64,000 nt of DNA from VXNE01 sp965205735 (GCA_965205735.1 OZ242179.1:3472001-3536000); one strand, 5' to 3'; positions 27,909-35,785 are shown, counted from the first letter of the stretch. The notes: a model not told the origin generated them from the sequence alone. A program made the numbers and translations.

Positions 27909-28148
27909 TGACACAGTGGTTTTTGAGAAGAACGTCTGCGGGCACAATGCAAGAAGAGCTGCGCCGCAAGGAGGCCAAGAAGAAATAGTGACACAGTGGT
28001 TTTTGAGAAGAACGTCTGCGGGCACAATGCAAGAAGAGCTGCGCCGCAAGGAGGCCAAGAAGAAATAGTGACACAGTGGTTTTTGAGAAGAACGTCTGCG
28101 GGCACAATGCAAGAAGAGCTGCGCCGCAAGGAAGCAAAGAAGAAGTAG
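27909..28148 (+). repeat. three 80-bp tandem repeats carrying the rplF 3' end
   Basis: Exact 80-bp units occupy 27909-27988, 27989-28068 and 28069-28148; the last has three or so substitutions. Each ends with the codons for RRKEAKKK plus a TAG, matching the end of rplF itself, and each contains a tiny ORF, MQEELRRKEAKKK (starts 27947, 28027, 28107). There are no spacers between units, so this is not CRISPR. The remaining 17 bp lead directly into rplR. Confidence 0.97.
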
Positions 28149-28165
28149 CGAGATATGCTTAGGCG

Positions 28166-28516
28166 ATGATCGACAAGAAAACTGGCCGTTTGCGCCGCGC
28201 GAAGCGCGCGCGCATGAAAATCCGCGAACTCGGCGCCATGCGGCTGACGGTTTATCGGTCGCCGCGTCATATCTATGCGCAGTTGATAGCGCCGGACGGG
28301 GGCCGCGTACTTGCCCAGGCGTCGACGTTGGATGAATCGATACGCGGCGGGGCGACGGGCAATGTGGATGCCGCGCGCAAAGTCGGGGCCCTGATCGCGG
28401 AAAGGGCCAAGGCTGCGGGCTGCACAAGGGTCGCGTTCGACCGTTCGGGGTACAAGTACCACGGGCGCGTCAAAGGGCTTGCGGAAGCCGCGCGGGAAGC
28501 CGGATTGGAGTTTTGA
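28166..28516 (+). CDS. rplR: 50S ribosomal protein L18
   Basis: The 116-residue length is standard. L18 binds 5S rRNA. MRLTVYRSPRHIYAQLIAP and the end FDRSGYKYHGRVKGLAEAAR are canonical. It is preceded by the 240-bp tandem repeat block, so its translation may depend on coupling through the mini-ORFs there or on an independent ribosome site; none is obvious. Confidence 0.97.
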   Translation: MIDKKTGRLRRAKRARMKIRELGAMRLTVYRSPRHIYAQLIAPDGGRVLAQASTLDESIRGGATGNVDAARKVGALIAERAKAAGCTRVAFDRSGYKYHGRVKGLAEAAREAGLEF

Positions 28517-28519
28517 TAC

Positions 28520-29023
28520 ATGGCATATACAGAAGAAATAAAGGAAGAGGGCCTGCTTGAGAAGCTGGTCAACGTCAACAAGGTTTCCAAAGTGGTCAAG
28601 GGTGGTCGCATCTTCGGCTTTACCGCGTTGACCGTCGTTGGAGATGGCAATGGTCGTGTCGGTTTCGGACATGGCAAGGCGCGCGAGGTGCCGGTCGCCA
28701 TACAGAAGTCGATGGAAGCGGCAAGACGGGAGATGGTCGACGTCGAACTCAACGGCACGACGATCTGGTACCCGGTGCAGGAACGGCACGGTGCGTCAAT
28801 CGTGTACATGCAACCGGCCTCGGAGGGGACTGGCATCATTGCTGGCGGTGCCATGCGAGCGGTGCTGGAAGCGGCGGGCGTGCAGAACGTGTTGGCGAAA
28901 TGCTACGGATCCACCAACCCGGTGAACGTGGTTCGGGCAACGTTCGAGGCGCTGTTGAACATGCGCTCGCCGGAGATGATCGCCGAGAAGCGTGGCAAGA
29001 CCGTCGAAGAACTCGTGGCTTGA
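28520..29023 (+). CDS. rpsE: 30S ribosomal protein S5
   Basis: The 167-residue protein contributes to decoding fidelity and the mRNA entry site. The KVVKGGRIFGFTALTVVGDG RNA-binding signature and GHGKAREVPVAI are intact, with no spectinomycin-resistance deletion visible. It lies 3 bp after rplR. Confidence 0.98.
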   Translation: MAYTEEIKEEGLLEKLVNVNKVSKVVKGGRIFGFTALTVVGDGNGRVGFGHGKAREVPVAIQKSMEAARREMVDVELNGTTIWYPVQERHGASIVYMQPASEGTGIIAGGAMRAVLEAAGVQNVLAKCYGSTNPVNVVRATFEALLNMRSPEMIAEKRGKTVEELVA

Positions 29024-29025
29024 AG

Positions 29026-29235
29026 ATGACGGAGGAAACAACGCCAGATGGGAAGCCCAAGCGAATGCTGCGGGTCAGGCTCGTGAAGAGCTTTCACGGT
29101 CGCCTGAAGAAGCACAAGGCTTGTGTGCGTGGACTCGGCCTGCGGCGTATCGGCCAGACCGTGGATGTCGAGGACACGCCGTCTGTGCGGGGCATGATCG
29201 ACAAAGTCAGTTACATGGTCGAGGTAATGCCGTGA
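29026..29235 (+). CDS. rpmD: 50S ribosomal protein L30
   Basis: The ATG at 29026 gives 69 residues; the canonical start would be near residue 13 (RMLRVRLVKSFHGRLKKHK), and an in-frame ATG at 29065 would give 56 residues. LGLRRIGQTVDVEDTPSVRG is typical. It overlaps nothing upstream and its stop shares bases with a possible GTG start of rplO. Confidence 0.93.
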   Translation: MTEETTPDGKPKRMLRVRLVKSFHGRLKKHKACVRGLGLRRIGQTVDVEDTPSVRGMIDKVSYMVEVMP

Positions 29236-29237
29236 CA

Positions 29238-29729
29238 ATGGAACTCAACTCGTTGAAGCCGGCGGCGGGATCGAAGAAACGCGCGAAGCGCGTGGGTCGG
29301 GGTATTGGCTCTGGCAGTGGCAAGACCTGCGGACGCGGACAAAAGGGGCAAAAGGCCAGATCCGGTTCCTCTACGCGCCCCTGGTTCGAGGGTGGCCAAT
29401 TGCCGCTGCAGATGCGCATACCGAAGTTCGGCTTCCGTTCCCGCGTAGGCATGACGACTGCGGAAGTACGCCTGGGTGACATCGAAAAGGCGCTCGACCG
29501 GGTGCGCGGGGACGGCGGTGTCGCGGGCGCGGAAGGCGATGTCGTTGACCTGGGAGTTCTCAAGGCGGCGAATGTTCTCTCTCGCAATGTCAGGCGCGCG
29601 CGCATCATGCTGTCCGGGAGCATTGCGCGTCCGGTAACGGTGAAGGGTCTCGGGGTAACGCGAGGCGCGCGAGCTGCGATTGAGGCTGCGGGCGGCAGGA
29701 TCGAGGTCGCTGAAGAGCGAACGAGCTAG
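29238..29729 (+). CDS. rplO: 50S ribosomal protein L15
   Basis: The ATG at 29238 (MELNSLKPAAGSKK) gives 163 residues, slightly longer than the usual 144-150 because of the C-terminal half. RVGRGIGSGSGKTCGRGQKG and FEGGQLPLQMRIPKFGF are canonical. A GTG two codons earlier (29232) is an alternative. Confidence 0.96.
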   Translation: MELNSLKPAAGSKKRAKRVGRGIGSGSGKTCGRGQKGQKARSGSSTRPWFEGGQLPLQMRIPKFGFRSRVGMTTAEVRLGDIEKALDRVRGDGGVAGAEGDVVDLGVLKAANVLSRNVRRARIMLSGSIARPVTVKGLGVTRGARAAIEAAGGRIEVAEERTS

Positions 29730-29748
29730 AGCGGGAAGCTTAATAGAG

Positions 29749-31071
29749 ATGGTAACGGCAACACAGAGTCTGGCGGGCGCCCAAGCGGGGCTTTCCGAAC
29801 TCCGGGCACGACTGCTGTTCGTGCTGCTTGCATTGCTTGTCTATCGCATCGGAACGCACATACCGGTGCCGGGCATCAATCCCGACGCGTTGCGCAATCT
29901 GTTCGAACAGAATCAGGGCGGCATTCTGGATCTTGTCAACATGTTCGGCGGTGGCGCGTTGGAGCGCATGAGCATCCTGGCGCTCGGCGTCATGCCTTAC
30001 ATTACGTCGAGTATCGTCATGAACCTCTTGACGATGATGTATCCGACGCTGCGCCAGCTACGAAAGGAAGGAGAATCCGGCCGCAGGAAGATCACGCAAT
30101 ACACGCGTTACGGCACACTCATAGTGTCCATCATCCAGGGCGTCGCACTGACGGGAACCCTCGTTGCCCAGGGACTGGCGTTCAACCCTGGCATCGCCTT
30201 TTACGTTACGGCACTTGTCACCCTGGTGTCGGGCGCGCTGTTCCTGATGTGGTTGGGGGAGCAAATCACGGAACGAGGCGTCGGCAACGGCATTTCCCTG
30301 TTGATTTTCTCCGGCATCGTATCGGGCTTCCCGGCGGAAATTGGCCAAGCGTTCGAAGCGGCTCGGCAGGGCGAAGTGAACATCATCGCCCTGCTCGCCG
30401 TAGGGGTCTTTGCCGTCGTGATCGTCGGTTTCGTGGTGTTCATAGAACGAGGACAACGCCGAATCCCCGTGAACTACGCGAAGCGACAACAGGGCCGGCG
30501 CATGTACCAGGCGCAAGCTAGCTACCTGCCGCTGAAGATCAACATGGCGGGCGTCATCCCGGCGATTTTCGCGTCCAGCCTGCTACTCGCGCCGGCTTCG
30601 ATGGCGACATGGTTCGGACAGGCGCCGGGAATGTCCTGGCTGCAGGAAGTCTCCCTCGTGCTGTCGCCGGGACAGCCGGCGTACATCATGCTGTTCGCTG
30701 CGGGGATCGTGTTTTTCAGTTTCTTCTATACGGCCATCGTTTTCGATCCGAAGGATGTTGCCGACAATCTCAAGCGCCAAGGTGCCTATGTGCCAGGTAT
30801 TCGGCCTGGGGCGCAGACTGCCCACTACATCGACGACGTGATTACGCGGCTGACCCTGTTCGGAGCGTCGTACGTAACCCTGGTCTGTCTCCTGCCCGAA
30901 TTCATGATCGTGTTCTTCAACGTGACGTTTCAACTCGGCGGCACCGCGCTGCTGATCGTGGTGGTCGTAGCGATGGACTTCATGGCGCAGGTGACCGAGC
31001 ATTTGAGGTCGAGTCAGTACGCTAAACTGATGGAACGGTCGAATCTGCAAAACTATGGACGACGGCGTTGA
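29749..31071 (+). CDS. secY: protein translocase subunit SecY
   Basis: The ATG at 29749 gives 440 residues and ten transmembrane helices, the standard length for the channel-forming subunit of the Sec translocon. The plug region and YRIGTHIPVPGIN, GGALERMSILALGVMPYITSS and the C5 loop KRQQGRRMY with QASYLPLKIN are conserved. It is in the usual place after rplO. The next 130 bp contain a duplicated 5' end of rpmJ. Confidence 0.98.
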   Translation: MVTATQSLAGAQAGLSELRARLLFVLLALLVYRIGTHIPVPGINPDALRNLFEQNQGGILDLVNMFGGGALERMSILALGVMPYITSSIVMNLLTMMYPTLRQLRKEGESGRRKITQYTRYGTLIVSIIQGVALTGTLVAQGLAFNPGIAFYVTALVTLVSGALFLMWLGEQITERGVGNGISLLIFSGIVSGFPAEIGQAFEAARQGEVNIIALLAVGVFAVVIVGFVVFIERGQRRIPVNYAKRQQGRRMYQAQASYLPLKINMAGVIPAIFASSLLLAPASMATWFGQAPGMSWLQEVSLVLSPGQPAYIMLFAAGIVFFSFFYTAIVFDPKDVADNLKRQGAYVPGIRPGAQTAHYIDDVITRLTLFGASYVTLVCLLPEFMIVFFNVTFQLGGTALLIVVVVAMDFMAQVTEHLRSSQYAKLMERSNLQNYGRRR

Positions 31072-31120
31072 GCAATGACGGAAGCAGGCCGTCGTCGGCG
31101 GCGCCCGGGAGGAATGTCCC

Positions 31121-31213
31121 ATGAAGGTTAGAGCCTCAGTGAAAGAGACGGAGTTGAGTTCGGAAAAGGGCTGTCGCCGACGCAGTCGGGAAGGAGCGTC
31201 CAGTGAAAGTTAG
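31121..31213 (+). pseudogene. truncated duplicate of the rpmJ 5' end
   Basis: The ATG at 31121, with GGGAGG upstream, encodes MKVRASVK, identical to the first eight residues of L36, then diverges and stops at 31213, inside the real rpmJ in another frame. The ribosome site and start region are thus duplicated 82 bp upstream of the true rpmJ GTG. It may be a vestige or a short upstream ORF that affects rpmJ translation. Confidence 0.8.
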
Positions 31214-31319
31214 GGCCTCAGTGAAAAAAATGTGCCGCAACTGCAAGATCGTCAAGCGCAACGGTGTGGTGCGCGTGATCTGCACCGCGGAACCAAGGCA
31301 CAAACAGAGACAGGGTTAG
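31203..31319 (+). CDS. rpmJ: 50S ribosomal protein L36 (zinc-binding form)
   Basis: The GTG at 31203, preceded by GGAAGGAG, gives the 38-residue product (M)KVRASVKKMCRNCKIVKRN... ending PRHKQRQG. Three cysteines (11, 14, 27) and His33 form the zinc site of the C-plus form. It lies 6 bp before rpsM in the usual order. Confidence 0.96.
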   Translation: MKVRASVKKMCRNCKIVKRNGVVRVICTAEPRHKQRQG

Positions 31320-31325
31320 ATAGTT

Positions 31326-31688
31326 ATGGCGCGTATAGCAGGAATCAACATTCCGGACGACAAGCACGCGAGCGTCTCGCTCACGTATATCTTTGGCATT
31401 GGGCGAACCACGGCACTGCGCGTCTGCGCGGAGGCCGGGATCGATCCGATAGTCAAGATCCGGGACCTGACGGAGCAGGATCTCGACGCCGTCCGAAGCG
31501 AAGTGACAAAGCGCGTGATCGAAGGCGACCTGCGCCGCGAGGTATCAATGAACGTCAAGCGGCTCATGGACCTTGGCGCATATAGAGGTATTCGTCATCG
31601 TCGAGGCCTGCCGGTGCGCGGCCAACGCACGCAGACCAATGCGCGAACGCGCAAGGGCCCCACGCGTCGGCAGGTGAAGAAGAAGTAG
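31326..31688 (+). CDS. rpsM: 30S ribosomal protein S13
   Basis: The 120-residue protein of the 30S head bridges to the 50S subunit. MARIAGINIPDDKHAS, GIGRTTA and RHRRGLPVRGQRTQTNARTR are canonical. A 105-bp gap without recognisable features precedes rpsK. Confidence 0.98.
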   Translation: MARIAGINIPDDKHASVSLTYIFGIGRTTALRVCAEAGIDPIVKIRDLTEQDLDAVRSEVTKRVIEGDLRREVSMNVKRLMDLGAYRGIRHRRGLPVRGQRTQTNARTRKGPTRRQVKKK

Positions 31689-31793
31689 TGGAACTCAATG
31701 AAAAGCCAATCGGGGTCGGTGCGCCCGTGATGTCGAATTGGCTATGTATCAAGGATTGGCGGGCGCTTTGTTGTATGGAAGAGCGGAACGCGC

Positions 31794-32177
31794 ATGGCTG
31801 AGCCGAGTAGAAGAAGAGGCAAGCGTATAGTTGTCGATGGCGTCGCCCACGTGCATGCTTCGTTCAACAACACGATCATTACGATCTCGGATCGACAAGG
31901 CAACGCTCTCGGTTGGGCCACGGGGGGCGGTTCCGGTTTTCGGGGTTCGAGAAAGAAGACGCCTTTCGCTGCCCAGGTTGCGGCCGAACGGGTCGCGACG
32001 GAAATGGTTGAGAACCACGGCATGAAGAGCGTCGACGTATTCGTAAAGGGTCCGGGGTCCGGCAGGGAGTCGGCCGTGCGCGCGATGAACGCTGCTGGCT
32101 TGAAAATCAACAGCATCGCTGATGTGACGCCGATACCCCACAATGGGTGCAGACCGCCGAAGCGACGGCGGGTCTAG
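31794..32177 (+). CDS. rpsK: 30S ribosomal protein S11
   Basis: The 127-residue protein belongs to the 30S platform. VHASFNNTIITISDRQGN and KGPGSGRESAVRAM are canonical, ending with the NGCRPPKRRRV tail. The gap to rpsD holds a four-copy 13-bp tandem array. Confidence 0.98.
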   Translation: MAEPSRRRGKRIVVDGVAHVHASFNNTIITISDRQGNALGWATGGGSGFRGSRKKTPFAAQVAAERVATEMVENHGMKSVDVFVKGPGSGRESAVRAMNAAGLKINSIADVTPIPHNGCRPPKRRRV

Positions 32178-32209
32178 CTTGCGAACAGCTGATGGATTCG
32201 GCTGAGCGT

Positions 32210-32258
32210 AACGGGAAATAGCAACGGGAAATAGCAACGGGAAATAGTAACGGGAAAA
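32210..32258 (+). repeat. 13-bp tandem array immediately before rpsD
   Basis: AACGGGAAATAG plus one base is repeated at 32210, 32223, 32236 and 32249 (the last as AACGGGAAAAA). The array ends 5 bp before the rpsD GTG, so the last unit must supply any ribosome-binding sequence, and three upstream copies duplicate it. Confidence 0.9.
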
Positions 32259-32263
32259 ATACA

Positions 32264-32887
32264 GTGGCGCGCTACACGGGACCAAAACTCAAGCTTGCTC
32301 GAAGGGAGGGTACGGATCTTTTCCTCAAGAGCGGCGTTCGTCCTATCGAATCGAAGTGCCGGGCGGATACGCCGCCGGGACAGCATGGTTCGGGTCGTCG
32401 ACAACGTCTGACGGACTATGCCGTTCAATTGCGGGAAAAACAGAAGGTGCGGCGTTTTTACGGCGTGCTCGAAAAGCAGTTCCGCAACTACTACAAGATG
32501 GCGGACCGTCAACGGGGCGCTACCGGCGAGAACCTGTTGCGACTACTGGAGGGCCGTCTCGACAACGTTGTCTATCGGATGGGCTTTGGGTCCACGCGGG
32601 CCGAATCGAGGCAACTGGTTTCGCACAAGGCCGTTCTGGTGAACGGCAAGCTGGTAAATATTGCTTCGTATCAAGTTCGCCAGGAAGACGTCATCGCCGT
32701 TTGCGAGAAGGCAAAGGGACAGCTTCGCATCAAGTCCGCCCTCGAAGTCGCAGCGCAGCGTGGCATGTCGGAATGGGTGGAAGTGGATCCGGAAAAGATG
32801 GAAGGCACGTTCAGTCGGTCGCCGGACCGCAGCGAGCTTCCGCAGGAAATCAACGAGAACCTTATTGTGGAACTTTATTCGAAATAG
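32264..32887 (+). CDS. rpsD: 30S ribosomal protein S4
   Basis: The GTG at 32264 gives (M)ARYTGPKLKLARREG and 207 residues. S4 initiates 16S folding and in E. coli represses the alpha operon. LLEGRLDNVVYRMGFGSTRA and the S4 domain RQLVSHKAVLVNG are canonical. The ribosome site is weak and lies in the tandem array above. Its stop codon is inside a 14-bp duplication (32879-32906). Confidence 0.97.
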   Translation: MARYTGPKLKLARREGTDLFLKSGVRPIESKCRADTPPGQHGSGRRQRLTDYAVQLREKQKVRRFYGVLEKQFRNYYKMADRQRGATGENLLRLLEGRLDNVVYRMGFGSTRAESRQLVSHKAVLVNGKLVNIASYQVRQEDVIAVCEKAKGQLRIKSALEVAAQRGMSEWVEVDPEKMEGTFSRSPDRSELPQEINENLIVELYSK

Positions 32888-32906
32888 ACAACTCGAAATA
32901 GACGAG
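32879..32906 (+). repeat. 14-bp duplication over the rpsD stop codon
   Basis: TCGAAATAGACAAC is followed directly by TCGAAATAGACGAG; the first copy contains the rpsD stop TAG. Confidence 0.85.
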
Positions 32907-33032
32907 TTGCTCAAGCGTCGAGTCTCGATGCTGACGAACTCTTCCGCATTGCTTCGGCTTCGTGGATCAGATTCGATTCGACATGCGCTGTCAGCAGCGC
33001 CGCTACGATTCATATCGGAGGATGATTGATAT

Positions 33033-34034
33033 ATGGCACAGTCGGTGAGTGAACTTCTCAAGCCGAGGCACATAAGGATCCAGGAGATCAGCTCTACCCG
33101 TGCCCGCGTTACGCTGGAGCCGCTTGAGCGCGGTTTTGGTCATACCTTGGGCAATACCTTGCGCCGCATTCTGCTTTCGACGATGCCGGGTTGCGCGATT
33201 ACCGAAGTGCAGATCGACAACGTGCTGCACGAATACAGCGCTATGGAAGGCGTACAGGAAGACGTAATCGACATCTTGCTCAACCTCAAGGGAGTCGCCG
33301 TTCGCCTACACCATGGCGATTCGGCAATTGTCCGGTTGTCCAAGGAAGGCGCGGGCACCGTGACCGCCGGCGACTTCCAGCGCTCCGACGATGTCGAGGT
33401 AGTCAATCCCGATCATCCCATCTGCACGTTGAATCGGGACGGCAGCATTCATCTTGAGGCCAAGGTGACGCGTGGTCGGGGCTACGTCCCGGTCGAGAAT
33501 ACGGGCGATGACGAGGAAGAGTCCCGCACCATCGGCATACTTCGCCTCGATGCAAGCTATAGCCCCATGCGACGCGTGGCGTACCAAGTGGAAAACACCC
33601 GCGTCGAACAGCGTACGGACCTCGACAGGTTGGTGCTCGATATCGAGTCGAACGGCACGATAGAGCCGGAAGAAGCGATTCGCAGAGCAGCCACTATCTT
33701 GAAGCAACAGCTCGATATCTTCGTTGACCTGGAGGGCGCGGAGGGTGATGCGGGCACCGAGGAGGAAGCCGACGAAATCGATCCAAAATTGTTGCGCCCG
33801 GTGGACGACCTCGAGTTGACGGTTCGGTCGGCCAACTGCCTGAAGGCCGAGCACATCTACTACATCGGCGACCTCATCCAGCGCACCGAGGTCGAACTGC
33901 TGAAGACACCCAACCTCGGCAAAAAGTCCCTCACCGAAATCAAGGATGTGCTGGCGCAACACGGCCTGTCGCTGGGTATGCGGTTGGAGACGTGGCCGCC
34001 GGCGAGCTTACGGGGCACGGAGCGGGTGTCTTAG
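33033..34034 (+). CDS. rpoA: DNA-directed RNA polymerase subunit alpha
   Basis: The 333-residue length is standard. The N-terminal dimerisation/assembly domain has GFGHTLGNTLRRILLSTMPG. The C-terminal DNA-binding domain, which contacts UP elements and activators, has LTVRSANCLKAEHIYYIGDL and TPNLGKKSLTEIKDVL. A GGAGG ribosome site precedes the ATG. It follows rpsD in the alpha operon after a 145-bp spacer. Confidence 0.98.
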   Translation: MAQSVSELLKPRHIRIQEISSTRARVTLEPLERGFGHTLGNTLRRILLSTMPGCAITEVQIDNVLHEYSAMEGVQEDVIDILLNLKGVAVRLHHGDSAIVRLSKEGAGTVTAGDFQRSDDVEVVNPDHPICTLNRDGSIHLEAKVTRGRGYVPVENTGDDEEESRTIGILRLDASYSPMRRVAYQVENTRVEQRTDLDRLVLDIESNGTIEPEEAIRRAATILKQQLDIFVDLEGAEGDAGTEEEADEIDPKLLRPVDDLELTVRSANCLKAEHIYYIGDLIQRTEVELLKTPNLGKKSLTEIKDVLAQHGLSLGMRLETWPPASLRGTERVS

Positions 34035-34069
34035 CCCGTCGGCGAGCCCAGATCCCGGGAGTTGGAAAG

Positions 34070-34744
34070 ATGAGACACAGAAAAAGCGGCCGGCACCTGA
34101 ATCGGGACAGCGCGCATCGCAAGGCGATGTTCAAGAACCTCGCGGTTTCACTGATCGAGCACGAGCTGATAAGGACCACGCTTCCGAAGGCAAAGGAACT
34201 GCGCCGCGTGGCTGAACCGCTGATCACGTTGGCGAAGAACGATACCGTAGCGAACCGGCGGCTCGCGTTCCGGCGCACGGGAAGCAAGGCTGCAGTGGGC
34301 AAGCTGTTCGAGCAACTTGGCCCGCGCTACGTGGACCGACCGGGAGGGTATACGCGCATCGTGCGAGCGGGCTATCGTGTCGGCGACTCGGCGCCGGTCG
34401 CGGTGATGGAACTCGTGAATCGCCCGGGTCAATCCTACGACGAAGAACCGATCGAAGAACCGACATCCGCCGCCGTTGCCCAAGCGGCGGCAACGGAACA
34501 GTCCGTCGAGAACGATTTGGCGCAGGCTACCGCCGATGCGGAAGAAATTGCCCCTGAAGCAGCGGCGGAATCGGCGGAACCTGTTGAAGATACTGCGGTT
34601 GAGGCCAGTGAGGACGACGTGCCAGAACCCGGCGAGGATCGGGGGAAGGAGACCGAAGAGGATGCCGCCTCCGCGTCGGAGGAACCTCCGAGGGGTCGGT
34701 CGCTATTCGGGCGTTTGCGCGACGCGCTGAAGAAAGAACCCTAG
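34070..34744 (+). CDS. rplQ: 50S ribosomal protein L17 with a 95-residue acidic C-terminal extension
   Basis: The ATG at 34070 gives MRHRKSGRHLNRDSAHRKAM and a normal L17 core to about residue 128 (VAVMELVNRPGQSYDEE). Total length is 224 against about 125 usually. The extra part is rich in Glu, Asp and Ala, and closes with an amphipathic basic stretch, RGRSLFGRLRDALKKEP. L17 lies at the tunnel exit, so the tail could reach the nascent-chain surface (inference). The TAG stop is part of the CTAG that starts an inverted-repeat element. It is the last gene of the supercluster. Confidence 0.94.
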   Translation: MRHRKSGRHLNRDSAHRKAMFKNLAVSLIEHELIRTTLPKAKELRRVAEPLITLAKNDTVANRRLAFRRTGSKAAVGKLFEQLGPRYVDRPGGYTRIVRAGYRVGDSAPVAVMELVNRPGQSYDEEPIEEPTSAAVAQAAATEQSVENDLAQATADAEEIAPEAAAESAEPVEDTAVEASEDDVPEPGEDRGKETEEDAASASEEPPRGRSLFGRLRDALKKEP

Positions 34745-34951
34745 TGCTCCGTCAAACCTAAATCTACGGGTATCTGCGGGTCTTTTTGGCCCCTGGTGGT
34801 TTTTTGCGAGGGGTGCCCCCTCGCGCTCCCCGGCTGAAGGCTCCGTTGCTCCTCCTTGTGTGGTGCCTGCCACACCGCGTCGTCGCGCCTCGCCAGGAAC
34901 CAAAAATCCCTCGCAGCTACACTCGCATTTTTAGGCTTGACGGAACACTAG
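34741..34951. mobile_element. R2: about 210-bp MITE-like inverted-repeat element on the rplQ stop codon
   Basis: CTAGTGCTCCGTCAAACCTA (34741) is mirrored by the complement of the segment ending 34951 (CTAGTGTTCCGTCAAGCCTA when inverted). Similarity between the arms extends over about 55 bp on each side. Its centre carries the 38-bp module shared with R1 (34806-34843 versus 8684-8721). There is no transposase. The transcript could fold into a long hairpin and may end the alpha operon. Confidence 0.75.
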
Positions 34952-35004
34952 CCACAAAATCCGTCGCCCTGTCGGGCGCCGTGTTTTGCCCCCGCCCAAG
35001 CCCG
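34948..35004 (+). repeat. dispersed repeat R3, copy 2
   Basis: It begins at the CTAG that ends R2 and matches 19601-19659 closely (ccgtcgccctg, cgggcgccgtgttttgc, cccgcccaagcccg). Confidence 0.7.
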
Positions 35005-35158
35005 ACTGTTTCGTCCCACCCGCTCGCCCGTCACCCTGTCGATCTTGCCGCTAGTGCGGCAAGTCCGACAGCCTACTAGCCCCCGCTATCCGGCGGGCCC
35101 GCGCTCCTCGAGGGAGCAGGCTCGGCAGCGGTGAAGATGCCAATGTCGGCTGGGTCTC
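35005..35158. other. non-coding tail of the rplQ-DUF1820 gap with one hairpin
   Basis: CTTGCCGC (35044-35051) and GCGGCAAG (35056-35063) form a perfect 8-bp hairpin with a TAGT loop between the convergent rplQ and DUF1820 genes. It has no T-run. Nothing else is recognised in this stretch. Confidence 0.5.
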
Positions 35159-35497
35159 TCAGGGGGTCTTGCCCCCGCCCTTCGGCACGGGCATGGGGAA
35201 TGGCGTCACGTTCTGTCCGCTCGAGTCCGTAATTTTCGCCGTGCCTTCCTTCTCCACTTCGTCGATCCTCAAGATCGCGTATATGGGGATGAAACTACGC
35301 TGTACGCCGGAGAACTCCGTGCGTAGCTTGTCCTCGGCGGGATCGATGACCATTTGCGACTTTTCGCCGAAGATGTAGTCCTCGATCTCGAGAAACCCAT
35401 ACAGGTCGCTTTGATAGATCGAACGCGCATAGACTTCGTACACCCGCCCCTGATTGTGGAAATAGATGCGGTAGATGTGTTGTTTCGAGTCGGCCAT
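35159..35497 (-). CDS. DUF1820 family protein
   Basis: The start at the ATG at 35497 has a good ribosome site (GGAAGGTGGT); earlier in-frame starts extend into sequence unlike the family. The 112 residues begin MADSKQHIYRIYFHNQGRVY and include YARSIYQSDLYGFLEIEDYI, characteristic of DUF1820. These are small cytosolic proteins of unknown function found mainly in Gammaproteobacteria, which supports the taxonomic reading. The C-terminal GKTP tail is variable. It converges on rplQ and diverges from the MORN gene. Confidence 0.88.
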   Translation of the reverse strand: MADSKQHIYRIYFHNQGRVYEVYARSIYQSDLYGFLEIEDYIFGEKSQMVIDPAEDKLRTEFSGVQRSFIPIYAILRIDEVEKEGTAKITDSSGQNVTPFPMPVPKGGGKTP

Positions 35498-35785
35498 ACC
35501 ACCTTCCATGGAAAAAACACCTCCCGGGAGCGCTAGCGACTGGAGGCGGTTGCTCCATGGTCGATGGCGCGGCCAAGACGTGGGCGGAGCCATCAGGCCC
35601 CTGCCTTGTGGCACTTATATATGGGGCATTTGAACTTTTGCAAGCTTCAGTGTCCTGTTCGGCCGTGTACATGGGATGCACAGCCGTTGACGAGCCGTTG
35701 GCACTTGTCGGTGGGGGGGGTCGGGATACTACGGTTTCGGTTGGTCGCCGAAAAAGCGATGCTGGCGTTTTTTTGAGCCATTGCT
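35498..35785. other. divergent intergenic region between DUF1820 and MORN genes
   Basis: These 288 bp have no supported ORF. They contain an AT-rich patch (cttatatatgg near 35617) and a run of eight Gs at 35713-35720, a tract type prone to slippage. No clear sigma70 pair was found. Confidence 0.4.

Noticed and set aside
27909..28148. Possible CRISPR array
   Set aside because: The 80-bp units are directly adjacent with no unique spacers, contain the rplF 3' end, and no cas gene is near.
27842..28789. Long minus-strand ORFs with a repeating LLALCPQTFFSKTTVS pattern across the rplF-rplR gap
   Set aside because: They are the reverse-frame reading of the 80-bp tandem repeats plus rplR and rpsE; the period is not a multiple of three, so the same peptide cycles through frames.
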